Origin: Candidatus Latescibacterota bacterium
Lineage (GTDB): Bacteria; JAAXHH01
Direction of reading: 5' to 3'
DNA length: 64,000 bases
Assembly (NCBI GenBank): GCA_012270975.1
Contig: JAAXHH010000141.1
Coordinates: 812,763 to 876,762 of the forward strand
Below the pieces are notes generated by a model, which saw nothing but the letters and a program-made list of their open reading frames with translations, searched no databases and was not told the origin of the DNA. The translations under genes were made by a program, and so were the position numbers. Below, piece by piece: positions 1-9,323 of this stretch (positions within the stretch are counted from its first letter, which is position 1; each line of letters opens with the position of its first letter).

Positions 1-1187
1 GGGGCGGGGGAGGGCGCCGCCCCGGTGCGTGACGTCCGGGAAGCCGCCGATTCCCGTTTCAATCTGAGTCTGAGGACAAGCACGAGCAGGGCAAGCTGGA
101 CGTGGGCGTTCAGGGCAACGCCCTGCCTGGCTTCTTCTATGGCGGCGATGCCATGCTCAATTTCCAGGACGCTCATCCTGGAAGCCAGCGCCTGCAAAGG
201 GACCTGGCGTTCCGGATAGGAGAGGGTCGAGGATGTGCCCGTGGTGGATAGAATGAACAGGTCGCGGTAGAGCTCGAGCAGGTGGTCCAGGATCTTCTCC
301 ACGACCGGTTCTTCCCGGTGCGACGCGGCCAGGGATTCCACCTGCTCGAATAAACGCAAGGGCGGTGCGTCGTAGCTGCTCTCCAGCAGGACGAAGGCTT
401 CTTCCCGTAGTCGCACGCCCCCTTCCGACATGGCCGACAGCGCCTCGGAAAGGCGGCCTTCAGACCTTCGGGCCAGCAACGAGGCCGCGTCGCGTTCCAC
501 GTCGTACCGCCCGGTCAGCGCCAACTTCACGTCGGCTTCAGGAAGGCGCGGGAGAGAAACGGGCTGGCAACGGGACAGGATAGTCGGCAACAGCAACCGG
601 GAACGCGTTGCGGTCAGGATGAGCATCAGCGTGCCCGGAGGTTCCTCGAGCGTCTTGAGCAGCGCATTCGCGGCCGCGGTATTCATACGGTCCGCCGCGA
701 CGATGACCGCGACCTTCTTCCGTCCTTCGTACGGCTTGACGGACGCCTCCCTCCTGAGCGATCTGATGTCGTCCACGGAAAGGATGTCGTTCTTTGCCAG
801 CGGTAGCGCGGCGTAGGGGTCGCGGGCCAACAGGGAGGACAATCCCTGCCTGCGCTCTTCCCGGGCGTTTGCACGGCCCTGGGACTCTCTGTTCCGGGTG
901 GCCGATCCTTCCGGCGGCGAAGCCGATGACGAGGGCAACAGGAGGTGTACGTCGGGATGCTGAAGCGCACGTATCCGCCGGCAGTGCCGGCACGCCTCAG
1001 TCTGGCCGCAGGGTTCTCCGGGACCGCTGTCGCAGTTGACCGCGCACGCGAGCTCAATGGCCAGCGCTTCGGCGCCCACGCCAGACGGTCCGCAGAACAG
1101 GTACCCGTGCGCCAGGCGGTCCTGCTTCACGGCGTCCATGAGCCGCTGCCGCTGTCTGTGGTGGCCGATGATCCGGTCGAAAGCCAT
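1..1187 (-). CDS. holB: DNA polymerase III delta' subunit, 3' end beyond window
   Basis: The minus-strand frame beginning at the ATG at 1187 is open to the window edge, giving about 395 residues of a clamp-loader AAA+ protein. It begins MAFDRIIGHHRQ and has a P-loop-like GPSGVGAEAL near residue 32 in which the usual Lys is replaced, as is common in delta' subunits that do not hydrolyse ATP. Four Cys between about residues 48 and 67 form the zinc module, and an ILSRCQ stretch carries the SRC arginine-finger motif. The family role is to complete the clamp loader that places the beta clamp on DNA. The start lies 10 nt after the methyltransferase stop, so it is the last visible gene of the purC-mfd operon. 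The C-terminus is not visible. Confidence 0.88.
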   Translation of the reverse strand, partial: MAFDRIIGHHRQRQRLMDAVKQDRLAHGYLFCGPSGVGAEALAIELACAVNCDSGPGEPCGQTEACRHCRRIRALQHPDVHLLLPSSSASPPEGSATRNRESQGRANAREERRQGLSSLLARDPYAALPLAKNDILSVDDIRSLRREASVKPYEGRKKVAVIVAADRMNTAAANALLKTLEEPPGTLMLILTATRSRLLLPTILSRCQPVSLPRLPEADVKLALTGRYDVERDAASLLARRSEGRLSEALSAMSEGGVRLREEAFVLLESSYDAPPLRLFEQVESLAASHREEPVVEKILDHLLELYRDLFILSTTGTSSTLSYPERQVPLQALASRMSVLEIEHGIAAIEEARQGVALNAHVQLALLVLVLRLRLKRESAASRTSRTGAAPSPA

Positions 1188-1196
1188 GGTACCTGT

Positions 1197-2009
1197 TCAG
1201 GATACGGGGCGGACTACGTAGTGGACCCGGTTGGACTTCTCCGACGCCTCGCCGAAGGTGAAACCGTCGTAGGCGCCGAGCACGTGGTATCCCGCCTCGC
1301 GGCAGAGCTGCGCGAGGCGGGATACCGGATAGATCCGTTGCTCGTGGCGTTCGCGGGAGGTGTGCCGTTCGCCGTTGCGGTTGCGGGTAAGCTGAAATTC
1401 GTTGATCTGAATGCGCGTGTCGGGAACATACTCGCAACGCCGAATATAGGAAAAATCCCCTTTGCTTTCCTGGTCGACCTGGTTATGGAAGTATCTGCGC
1501 GAATTGATCTCCGTACATACATCGAATACGAACAGACCGCCGGTGTTTATTACGGCACGAAGTCTGTGCATCATGGCGAGGATGTCCGCCTCTTCCAGGA
1601 TGTAGTTCACGCTGTCGTACAGGCACAGCACCGCGTCGTAGGATCCGGATATCGGCAGATGCACCATGTCGCCTACTCGAAAGCGAATGGACCGGTGCGC
1701 ATCCAGGGCTTTCTGTCTCGCCACGGCGATCATGCGATCCGACCGGTCGATGCCCGTCATCCGGTATCCCCGGTCATCGAGGATGCACGCCATGGCGCCG
1801 GTCCCGCAGGCCAGTTCGAGTATGTCCTTCGGCGTCGCCTCGAATCGCGTGAATACGGACTGTATGTAGTTGGCCCACTGCGTGTAGTTCACGTGACGCA
1901 TCACGTGATCGTATATCCGGGCCAGATCGCTGTAGGGAGGCTCGAAATCGGCTAAGGGGGGTTCCTGTCGGGCATGTTCGCCGGGATTCCCGTCACGGCG
2001 CGTATTCAT
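1197..2009 (-). CDS. Class I SAM-dependent methyltransferase
   Basis: A 270-residue protein with the class I methyltransferase core. Motif I is ILELACGTGAMA near residue 64, an acidic residue follows in GIDRSD, and VGDMVHLP and YDAVLCLYDSVNY give the later strands. This is the compact Methyltransf_25/11 type and resembles proteins that modify small molecules, but the substrate cannot be read from the sequence. The ATG overlaps the stop of the S4-domain gene (ATGA), so the two are probably translationally coupled. It is followed 10 nt later by holB. The first 25 or so residues are polar and poorly conserved in character, so a later start is possible. Confidence 0.75.
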   Translation of the reverse strand: MNTRRDGNPGEHARQEPPLADFEPPYSDLARIYDHVMRHVNYTQWANYIQSVFTRFEATPKDILELACGTGAMACILDDRGYRMTGIDRSDRMIAVARQKALDAHRSIRFRVGDMVHLPISGSYDAVLCLYDSVNYILEEADILAMMHRLRAVINTGGLFVFDVCTEINSRRYFHNQVDQESKGDFSYIRRCEYVPDTRIQINEFQLTRNRNGERHTSRERHEQRIYPVSRLAQLCREAGYHVLGAYDGFTFGEASEKSNRVHYVVRPVS

Positions 2010-2293
2010 AGTGCTGTGAACTCTGAGGTTTCATCACCCAATCGCTCATCGCTGAGCACGACGTACAGGGATTGCGCCCGGTCTTTCGACACGTTGCCTG
2101 AGGGGACATCCGACACTTCGAACTCCAGCCGCCTGTGGGGCCACTCCACGACGACGATGTCTTTCGCGGCGACCTGGTGACCGGGTTTCGCGGGCCTGCC
2201 GGAAATGGAAACCATGCCCTGGTCACAGGCCTTTTTGGCGGCATCCCGCTGCTTGATGATGCGGGACCGTTTCAGAAACAGATCTATTCTCAT
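2006..2293 (-). CDS. S4-domain RNA-binding protein (RqcP/Hsp15-like)
   Basis: A small basic protein of 95 residues. It begins MRIDLFLKRSRIIKQRD, the typical first helix of an S4 domain, followed by AKKACDQGMVSISGRPAKPGHQV, the strand-turn that binds structured RNA. Proteins of this size include Hsp15/HslR and RqcP, which bind stalled 50S-peptidyl-tRNA complexes, so a ribosome-rescue role is likely. I chose the ATG at 2293; the frame extends to a TTG at 2329, but those 12 residues do not look like the family. The stop overlaps the methyltransferase start. Confidence 0.78.
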   Translation of the reverse strand: MRIDLFLKRSRIIKQRDAAKKACDQGMVSISGRPAKPGHQVAAKDIVVVEWPHRRLEFEVSDVPSGNVSKDRAQSLYVVLSDERLGDETSEFTAL

Positions 2294-2333
2294 TTCCACG
2301 ATATCGGTACGTCGCGGCCAACCGGCCAACCGT

Positions 2334-3647
2334 TCAGGGCAGGGCGTCCAGGCCGCGCTCGTCGATATACAACTCGCGGCGAAGATCCTTGAGCCAACGG
2401 TCCCGTTCCCTGTTCCACTTGGCCTGTTTGGCCAGATACGTGATTTGCTGGAAATGGTCGTCCAGGGAGAGCTTGTCGCCGCCGGTCCGGTCGTTCAGCA
2501 TCATGATGTGGTAGGAGGTGACGTTCTGGTCCACCACCTTGATGGGTTCGGTCATCTGGCTGACGGATATGGTATCCAGGGCGGCCTGGTATTGGGGCAG
2601 CAGCTGGTCCATCATAAACTCTCCGATATGGCCGCCTTCTGAAGCGGAGGCCATGTCTTCCGAGTATTTCGTGGCGGCATCGGCGAATGATTCGTCGCCG
2701 TCCAGGATTCGCTGGCGCAGCATGGAAACCGTTTCCAGCGCGCGATGGTCGTCTTCATCTGATTTCGGAATCTGGACCAGGATGTGACGCACCCGGATCT
2801 GGTCGCCCTTTCTTTCTTCCAGTCTGATGATGTGCAGGCCCACGTCCGTTCGCACCGCAGGACTGATCTCGCCCGGTTCGAGGGCGAAAGCCGCGTCTTC
2901 GAAATCGGCCATGAACGTTCCCCGGGTGAAGAATCCCAGGTCTCCGCCGTTCCGGGCACTGTTCAGATCTTCCGAAAACCGGCGCGCCATATCGCCGAAG
3001 TCTTCCCCGTCGGCGACCCGGCGCCTGATCTCATCGATTCGGGCGTTCATCGCGGCCACGACTTCCGGATCCGGGCGCGCAGAGATCATGATGTGGCTCA
3101 AATCGAGCGTGACGGGATTCGACGGAATGTCGTCGTACTGTGACTCGTAGTACTGAGCCACTTCAAGGCCGGTTACCCGTACTTCGCCGAAGCGGTCTTC
3201 CTCGAGCCTTCGCTGGAGCAGTTCCTCTTCCTTCTGCCGCCTGAGGAGCCGGTTCCAGTCCCGCATGGTCATGCCGGAATTCGTCACCAGTTGTTCAAGG
3301 GCTTCTTCGGAACCGAGACGTTCCGTGTACTGGTCGATTATCTGGCGTACCGCGCCGTTTATCTGTTCCGCAGATACCCGCACGCTGTCCCTGCGCGCGT
3401 ACGCGAGCATGACGCGCGTATCGATCATATCGTTCAACAACTGGTTCGGGAGGTCTTCCGGCTCCTGCTCGGGTTGCTGCATGCGATACATCTTTACTGC
3501 TTCAACGACGTCGGAATAGAGTATGATCTCGTTGTCTACGACGGCCACGACATAGTCCAGCAACTGGCCGTGGGCCGGGTGGGCCGCCAGGGCCGCGGTC
3601 AGACCCAGGAGCAGCCAGATTCGACGGGTAAGTGAGCGCACGGTCAT
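2334..3647 (-). CDS. surA: SurA-type periplasmic chaperone and peptidyl-prolyl isomerase
   Basis: A 437-residue exported protein. A signal peptide (basic MTVRSLTRR, then a hydrophobic stretch ending AHPAHG) precedes a SurA N-terminal helical domain opening with VVAVVDNEIILYSDVVEA. Two parvulin (PpiC) domains follow. The first is at about residues 180-280 (LSHIMISARPD, GGDLGFFTRG, LHIIRLEER) and the second at about 285-390 (VRHILVQIPKS, GGHIGEF, YHIMMLNDR). The family escorts unfolded outer-membrane proteins through the periplasm. It sits 17 nt downstream of another parvulin-type gene and ahead of the S4 gene. Pairing with a second parvulin suggests a two-component chaperone arrangement. Confidence 0.9.
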   Translation of the reverse strand: MTVRSLTRRIWLLLGLTAALAAHPAHGQLLDYVVAVVDNEIILYSDVVEAVKMYRMQQPEQEPEDLPNQLLNDMIDTRVMLAYARRDSVRVSAEQINGAVRQIIDQYTERLGSEEALEQLVTNSGMTMRDWNRLLRRQKEEELLQRRLEEDRFGEVRVTGLEVAQYYESQYDDIPSNPVTLDLSHIMISARPDPEVVAAMNARIDEIRRRVADGEDFGDMARRFSEDLNSARNGGDLGFFTRGTFMADFEDAAFALEPGEISPAVRTDVGLHIIRLEERKGDQIRVRHILVQIPKSDEDDHRALETVSMLRQRILDGDESFADAATKYSEDMASASEGGHIGEFMMDQLLPQYQAALDTISVSQMTEPIKVVDQNVTSYHIMMLNDRTGGDKLSLDDHFQQITYLAKQAKWNRERDRWLKDLRRELYIDERGLDALP

Positions 3648-3664
3648 GCCTCTCCGGTTCCTGT

Positions 3665-4531
3665 CTACGGTGCGGCGGGTTCCGGCCGCATCAGGTTTCC
3701 GTCATAGATTTCCACGTCGGCCGATTGGCGAAGCGCATCCACGAACCGCCTGACCAGCTCGCGGCGCCGGTCCCGCAGCACCCTGTTGACGATCTCGCCG
3801 CGGACTTCATCCAGCGTCGGCAGCGAGCCCGCCTCGCGCCGGTCCACGACCCGGAAGATGAACGACCCGGATTCGGAAAGGACCGGCCGGGATACCTGGC
3901 CGGTGTTCAGGGAGAACACGATTTCCTGAACCGACACATCGCTGATGTCCGCCCTCTTCAGGAAGCCCAGGTCGCCGCCGTTGACCGAGGAAGTGTGTAT
4001 GGACCGCGTGCGGGCCAACTCCTCGAAAGTGCCGCGACCCCGCGCCAGTTGGCTGCGAACCTGCCGGGCCGTGGTCTCGTCCGGCAGAACGATCACGGAC
4101 AGCCTGAGTTCCGGCTCGTGGGTTATGAATTCCTGCCGATGGGCTTCGAAGTAATCCGCTACGTCCTCGTCCGTCACCACAAGCGAAGAGTCGGCGACGA
4201 TATGTTCGAGTATGACATTGGCCAGGTGATCCCTGCGCATCCTGTTCAGTTCCCTGGCTGTTTCTTCTTCGCTGTCGAAAGCCATCCGGAGGGCTTCCTG
4301 GTAGAGCAGCTCGGTCCGGATCCAGTCGGAAACCCAGTCCTTTCTCATCTGCAGCGTGGCTCCGGACAGCGCTGCGGCTTCCATCTCGGCTTCCAACTCA
4401 TCGACCGTCAGCGTGGACTGATTCACCCGGGCGACAACCGTATCGGGGTCTTCCGATGAGGAGAAAAGCCGGCACTGGGTGAAGAGCAGGGCCACGTTCA
4501 GTAGAACGACGCAATAGACCGCGGGTTTCAT
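3665..4531 (-). CDS. Parvulin-type peptidyl-prolyl isomerase, membrane-anchored or lipoprotein-like
   Basis: 288 residues from the ATG at 4531 (MKPAVYCVVLLNVALLFTQC). The N-terminal hydrophobic segment ends at a Cys that could be lipidated, although Gln at -1 is unusual for a lipobox. Residues about 30-140 form a SurA-like helical N-domain (VVARVNQSTLTVDELEAEM). A single parvulin domain follows, with LRLSVIVLPDE, GGDLGFLKRADIS and SFIFRVVDRRE. It probably folds outer-membrane or periplasmic proteins together with the downstream SurA. The frame runs back to 4594 from a TTG abutting mfd, but the hydrophobic start favours the internal ATG. Confidence 0.8.
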   Translation of the reverse strand: MKPAVYCVVLLNVALLFTQCRLFSSSEDPDTVVARVNQSTLTVDELEAEMEAAALSGATLQMRKDWVSDWIRTELLYQEALRMAFDSEEETARELNRMRRDHLANVILEHIVADSSLVVTDEDVADYFEAHRQEFITHEPELRLSVIVLPDETTARQVRSQLARGRGTFEELARTRSIHTSSVNGGDLGFLKRADISDVSVQEIVFSLNTGQVSRPVLSESGSFIFRVVDRREAGSLPTLDEVRGEIVNRVLRDRRRELVRRFVDALRQSADVEIYDGNLMRPEPAAP

Positions 4532-4594
4532 GCTGATTTTAATACTCCAGCGGGCGGGCCTGTCTCGAATAGCCGGGCAGGTATCATTAACCAA

Positions 4595-7500
4595 TCACGA
4601 CAGTTTAAGCAACAGGTTTTTAGCCGCGTCGACCCGCTCGGCTTCCGATTTGCCGGCCAGTCCCGTCCTGATCCGGAAACCGTCCCCGTTCCCGTGGGGA
4701 AACTCGATGTCCAGCGCGGGATCGTCCGTCACGCGGGCGATCCGGTCCTTTGAAGGATACAGGCCGTTCCGGTAGGTCATGGACATTTCATTCCCGCGGA
4801 TCATGAGTTGTTTCAATCCGATTTCGGCCGCGATCTGTCGAATGGAAACCAGGTCGAAAAGGATGCGCACCGGATCGGGCAGCCGGCCGAACCGGTCCTT
4901 CATCTCCTCGCGCAACGAGACGATCTCCTCTTCGTCCTCTACCCGTGAAAGCCGCTGGTAGAAACCGACCTTGAGCTTACGGTCCGCAATATAGTCGTCC
5001 GGTATGAATGCCCCCACCTGCAGGTCGATATCGGCTTCGTGGGCCTGTTCGCGCGTCTCGCCCTTCAGGTCCTGCATCGCCTCCTTCAACAGCCGGCAGT
5101 ACAAATCGAATCCTATGGCGGATATGAACCCGTGCTGCTCCGTGCCCAGCAGGTTGCCGGCGCCCCGGATCTCCAGGTCCCGCATGGCGATATGGAATCC
5201 CGATCCGAGCGCGGTGTACTCGGAAATCACGGCCAGCCGCTTGCGGGCGGCGGGGGTAACGGTCCCGGCGGCGGGGATCATCAGGTACGCGTAGGCCCGG
5301 TGATTGGACCGTCCAACGCGGCCCCGAAGCTGGTACAACTGGGCGAGTCCGAAACGGTCCGCCCGGTTGACCAGGATGGTGTTCACGCTGGGGATATCCA
5401 GCCCGGATTCGATGATCATCGTGGACACGAGGCAGTCGTACTTGCGATCCAGGAAATCGATCATCACCCGTTCCAGTTCCCGCTCCTGCATCTGTCCGTG
5501 CCCCACGACGAAAGAGACCTGGGGCAGGAGCCGCCGCAGGAATTCGGCGACCGCTTCGATGGACTGTACCCGGTTGTGGACGAAAAAGACCTGTCCCCCC
5601 CGGTCCACCTCCCGCATGATCGCCTCGCAGATCACTTCTTCGTTGAAACGCACCACCTCGGTATGCACCGGCAGCCTGTCCCTGGGCGGCGTGGTGATGA
5701 GGGACATGTCCCGCGCGGAGACGAGCGACATGTGGAGCGTCCGCGGAATGGGCGTCGCGGTCATGGTCATGACGTCGACGGAAGTCTTCAACTGCTTGAG
5801 CCGCTCCTTGTGGGCGACGCCGAACCGCTGTTCTTCATCGACCACGAGCAGGCCCATGTCGTTAAAGGCGATGTCGCCGGATATGAGGCGGTGCGTACCT
5901 ATGACGATATCCACCTCGCCGCTCCGGAGGCCCGCGACGACGGCTTTCTGCTCCCTTGGCGGGACGAAGCGGCTCAGCATCCGGATGTTTACGGGGTAGT
6001 CCGCGAGCCGCTCGGAGAAGGTGGTCATGTGCTGCTGCACCAGGATGGTGGTCGGGGCCAGTACCGCGACCTGCTTCCCGTCCAGTACCGCCTTGAAGGC
6101 AGCGCGGATCGCCACTTCCGTCTTCCCGTACCCCACGTCCCCGCAGATCAGCCGGTCCATGGGCACCGCCTGCTCCATGTCCGTCTTGACGTCGGCCGCC
6201 GCCTGCTCCTGGTCCGGGGTATCTTCGTAGATGAAGGAGTCTTCCATTTCCTTCTGCCAGGGGGTGTCGACCGAGAAGGCGAACCCCGGGCTGGCCTGCC
6301 GTGCCGCGTAGAGTTTGACCAGGTCCTCGGCAATATCCCGCACGGCTTTTCGCGTGCGCTTCTTGGCCTGTTCCCACGCTCTTCCGCCCAGTTTCGACAA
6401 CGCGGGCACCTCGCCGTCGGAACCGATGTACTTCTGCACCCGGTGCAACTGCTCGATGGGGATGAAAACCCGGTCGTCTCCGGCATAGATCAGCATCAGG
6501 CAGTCCCGCTCCAGGTCGTCCACGGCTATGCGCTTCAATCCTACGTACCGGCCGATGCCGTGGTCGATATGGACGACGTAGTCCCCTTCCTTCAGGCTGG
6601 TGAAATCCTCGATCACCACGCCTTCCTTGAAGACTCTCCGCCGGCGTCTGCGGTACCGGTTGAAGATCTCCGCGTCGGTCAGCACGACCAGGGGCAGGTC
6701 GGGCAGGATGAATCCGGCGTGCATGGCGCCGACCGCCATGTCGATCTCCTCGGCGTTCGCACCCAGGATCTCCCGCAGTCTTTCCGCCTGTCCTTCGTTA
6801 TCGCAGACCACCACGACCCGGGCCTCGTTCGCTCTCCATTCCTCCAGGCGGGACTTGAGCACATCCATCGCACCCTGGTATACGCCGGACGCCTCGGTTC
6901 CCATGGCGAGCCACCCATCGGCGGCCCGCGCGCCGCGCGTCATGTCCATCGTGCCGTAGTACGCCGATTCCGACGTTACATCGCCCCAGCCCATGATGGC
7001 TTGGCCGGGATCCGGTACCAGATCACCCGCCTCCGTTCTGCGACGGTGGGTGTTTTCGTATTCCTCCGCGAATGATTCCGCTTCACGCGCCAGTTCGTCG
7101 GGTTCGCACCAAACGATCAGCGTGTTGTCCGGCAGGTAGCTCATGAGGGTGGCCGATGAGGGATGAAACCAGGGCAGGTAGCGCTCACTGCCTTCGAACA
7201 GGCCGCCGTCCTCGATGTGAGAAACCAGTTCGGACGCGTCGATCGACAGCATTTCGCCCGCCCGCACTACCCGCCGGACCACATCGGCGCGCTCGTCGGG
7301 ATCGTCGATCATTTCTCTGTTCGGGAGCACGGTGAGTTCGCGGATGTGTTCCGAGGAGCGCTGGGAATAGATATCAAACAACCGAATCGACTCCACTTCG
7401 TCCCCGAAGAACTCGATTCTGCACGGCCGGTCCAGTCCGTGTGGATAGACGTCCACGATTCCGCCCCGCACACTGTAGTGGCCCGGCGCCTGAACCATGT

Positions 7501-8002
7501 CCGTCCGCTCGTAGCCCAGCCGGTCGCACCGCGCGATCAGGTCGCCCAAGGGGATGGCGGAGCCTGAAGCGAGTTGCAGGGTGGCGCCCTGGAGCACCGC
7601 CGGCGGCATGGTGCGCTGCATGACGGCCCGGACCGTCGCAACGACGAACAGCGGCCTGTTCTCCATCAGGGCGTGCAAGGCGTCCAGGCGCCGTCCCGAT
7701 AAGTCGCCGGGCGGGGACACCTGGTCGTAGGGCAGTACTTCCCAGGGGGGGAACAGCGCCACGTCCGCCGGGTCCAGCAGACTGGATACATCCTCGAACA
7801 TCTCCTCGGCGGTGGCCGTGTCCTCCACGATGACCAGCGTGGCGCCACCCCGTTTCCGGTGCGCGTGGGCGAGCAGCAGGGACCGCGACGAGCCGGCAAG
7901 CCCGGACACCCGCGCGGAGCAGGCGGTATCGGCGGTCAACGCGAGATAACGCTGTACGACGGGGGATGCTGCAGAGATGTCCAGGAGGTTTGGCAGGCGC
8001 AT
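4595..8002 (-). CDS. mfd: Transcription-repair coupling factor
   Basis: 1135 residues, the usual Mfd length. The N-terminal third is a UvrB-like module (LFPPWEVLPYDQVSP, GHYSVRGGIVDVYPHG). An RNA polymerase-interacting beta domain follows (EGDYVVHIDHGIGRYVG). The RecG-like translocase has Walker A GDVGYGKTEVA, Walker B VVDEEQRFGV and motif III TMTATPIPRTL, then QLRGRVGRS in the second RecA lobe. The C-terminal TRCF domain ends the protein. Mfd removes stalled RNA polymerase and recruits UvrA to lesions. It lies 15 nt after purC in the same operon. Domain order is complete and nothing appears broken. Confidence 0.97.
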   Translation of the reverse strand: MRLPNLLDISAASPVVQRYLALTADTACSARVSGLAGSSRSLLLAHAHRKRGGATLVIVEDTATAEEMFEDVSSLLDPADVALFPPWEVLPYDQVSPPGDLSGRRLDALHALMENRPLFVVATVRAVMQRTMPPAVLQGATLQLASGSAIPLGDLIARCDRLGYERTDMVQAPGHYSVRGGIVDVYPHGLDRPCRIEFFGDEVESIRLFDIYSQRSSEHIRELTVLPNREMIDDPDERADVVRRVVRAGEMLSIDASELVSHIEDGGLFEGSERYLPWFHPSSATLMSYLPDNTLIVWCEPDELAREAESFAEEYENTHRRRTEAGDLVPDPGQAIMGWGDVTSESAYYGTMDMTRGARAADGWLAMGTEASGVYQGAMDVLKSRLEEWRANEARVVVVCDNEGQAERLREILGANAEEIDMAVGAMHAGFILPDLPLVVLTDAEIFNRYRRRRRRVFKEGVVIEDFTSLKEGDYVVHIDHGIGRYVGLKRIAVDDLERDCLMLIYAGDDRVFIPIEQLHRVQKYIGSDGEVPALSKLGGRAWEQAKKRTRKAVRDIAEDLVKLYAARQASPGFAFSVDTPWQKEMEDSFIYEDTPDQEQAAADVKTDMEQAVPMDRLICGDVGYGKTEVAIRAAFKAVLDGKQVAVLAPTTILVQQHMTTFSERLADYPVNIRMLSRFVPPREQKAVVAGLRSGEVDIVIGTHRLISGDIAFNDMGLLVVDEEQRFGVAHKERLKQLKTSVDVMTMTATPIPRTLHMSLVSARDMSLITTPPRDRLPVHTEVVRFNEEVICEAIMREVDRGGQVFFVHNRVQSIEAVAEFLRRLLPQVSFVVGHGQMQERELERVMIDFLDRKYDCLVSTMIIESGLDIPSVNTILVNRADRFGLAQLYQLRGRVGRSNHRAYAYLMIPAAGTVTPAARKRLAVISEYTALGSGFHIAMRDLEIRGAGNLLGTEQHGFISAIGFDLYCRLLKEAMQDLKGETREQAHEADIDLQVGAFIPDDYIADRKLKVGFYQRLSRVEDEEEIVSLREEMKDRFGRLPDPVRILFDLVSIRQIAAEIGLKQLMIRGNEMSMTYRNGLYPSKDRIARVTDDPALDIEFPHGNGDGFRIRTGLAGKSEAERVDAAKNLLLKLS

Positions 8003-8017
8003 ACGAGAGCGGTTCGG

Positions 8018-8977
8018 CTACATCGGGTTCCGCAGCCGGTGTGTGATCCGCTGCAACACATCCTCGTTCCGGGCTTCGAAAGACCTGGCAGTGATCATCT
8101 CGTAGGCTGTAATGTAACGGCGGGCGGCTTCTATCCTGACTTCGTCCGGTATGGCGGGAATGGGACCCTCTCCGCGAAAGCCGCGGTCCGCAAGCCATTC
8201 ACGGACATATTCCTTGTCCAGCTTCTCCGGTTCTTCGCCGCGGCTGAAACGGTCTTCGTAGGTGTTCCTGATCCAGAACCTGGACGAGTCGGGCGTATGG
8301 ATTTCGTCGATCAGAACGACCCGGCCGTCGACGATTCCGAATTCATACTTGGTGTCCACCAGGATGAGGTTATGGGCGGCCGCCAGGTCGGTTCCGAAGG
8401 CGAACAGGGCCAGGGCCGCCCTTTCCATTTCCCGGTACACCGGCTCGTCCGCGAGTCCCCTGCGTAGCACCTCTTCCGCAGAGACGGACTCATCGTGGGC
8501 GCCCTTCTCCGGCTTTGTCGACGGGGTGATTATGGGCCGGTCGAAGGCCTGGTTTTTCTTCATGCCTTCCGGAAGCGCATGGCCGCAGAAATCGCGATGC
8601 CCCTGGGAATAGTGGTACCAGGCCGATGTCTTGGTCACTCCGGTCAGATAACCCCGGACCACCATTTCGACGGGTATCAGTCTGCATTCCCTGGCGACCA
8701 GTACGTTCGGATCGGGCACGTCTATCAGATGGTTTTCGACAATGTGCCGTGTCCGTTCGAACCAGAAGGCCGCGGTCTGGTTGATGACCTGGCCCTTGAA
8801 GGGCAGGGCGCACAGCACCCGGTCGAAGGCGGAAATGCGATCGGTGGTCACGATGATGCGTTTACCGTTGAGGCTGTAGTTGTCCCTGACCTTGCCCTCG
8901 AACTTCTCGCCCAGGTCGAAACTGGTATCGTGCAGAACGTATTCCAACTGCCTTCTGAGGATGTCTTCAGACACCAT
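8018..8977 (-). CDS. purC: Phosphoribosylaminoimidazole-succinocarboxamide synthase
   Basis: 319 residues, close to the longer bacterial and yeast-like SAICAR synthase form. Signature segments are GKVRDNY near residue 28, TTDRISAFD, the GYLTG loop, STKPEKGAHDE and VDTKYEFGI followed by LIDEIHTPDSSRFW. The enzyme condenses CAIR with aspartate using ATP in purine synthesis. It is the first gene of the leftward operon; the minus-strand promoter at 9062-9090 is placed to drive it. The ATG at 8977 has only a weak upstream AGGA. Confidence 0.96.
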   Translation of the reverse strand: MVSEDILRRQLEYVLHDTSFDLGEKFEGKVRDNYSLNGKRIIVTTDRISAFDRVLCALPFKGQVINQTAAFWFERTRHIVENHLIDVPDPNVLVARECRLIPVEMVVRGYLTGVTKTSAWYHYSQGHRDFCGHALPEGMKKNQAFDRPIITPSTKPEKGAHDESVSAEEVLRRGLADEPVYREMERAALALFAFGTDLAAAHNLILVDTKYEFGIVDGRVVLIDEIHTPDSSRFWIRNTYEDRFSRGEEPEKLDKEYVREWLADRGFRGEGPIPAIPDEVRIEAARRYITAYEMITARSFEARNEDVLQRITHRLRNPM

Positions 8978-9061
8978 GCGCCGCGATGGTCCTTTCGGTG
9001 ACGGGCCCGGCCCTGGAACGGTCCGGCCACAACGTCGAAACCGCTCCTGAATCGAACCTCC

Positions 9062-9090
9062 ACACTAAAGCGAAGGGGCCGGAATGTCAA
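9062..9090 (-). promoter_or_regulatory. Sigma-70-type promoter for the purC-mfd operon
   Basis: On the minus strand a perfect TTGACA (9090-9085) is followed by a 17-nt spacer and TAGTGT (9067-9062). It points at purC, about 85 nt upstream of the ATG. The -10 matches the consensus at only three positions, so the -35 carries most of the support. Confidence 0.5.
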
Positions 9091-9200
9091 GTGGAATCAA
9101 AGCCCCGGGCACCCGTGCCGCAGGACATCTCCATCGTGCTTCATCCTCCGCCCGTATCACCCGCGCGGGCCATGTTTTTTCCGCCGAACTCGTTTTTTGC

Positions 9201-9228
9201 TGGACACCCGTCCGAACCGCTCTATTAT
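9201..9228 (+). promoter_or_regulatory. Promoter for the DUF4398-like lipoprotein gene
   Basis: TGGACA (9201-9206), a 16-nt spacer and TATTAT (9223-9228) lie about 95 nt before the lipoprotein ATG, in an AT-rich patch that also holds a second -10-like TATACT at 9234. With the purC promoter this fills the 346-nt divergent intergenic region; nothing else is evident there. Confidence 0.45.
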
Positions 9229-9323
9229 ACCATTATACTGCTGGAATGCTGCCTTCCCGTTGATCTGGCATGGATCAAAACGAACTGAATTCGCCTTTCA
9301 GGTTTTTTTCAGGAGGATTTATC

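Noticed and set aside
5039-7075. 678-residue plus-strand open frame inside mfd
   Set aside because: It is antisense to a fully recognised mfd, has no family pattern and a low-complexity Arg/Gly/His/Asp composition typical of GC-rich shadow frames.
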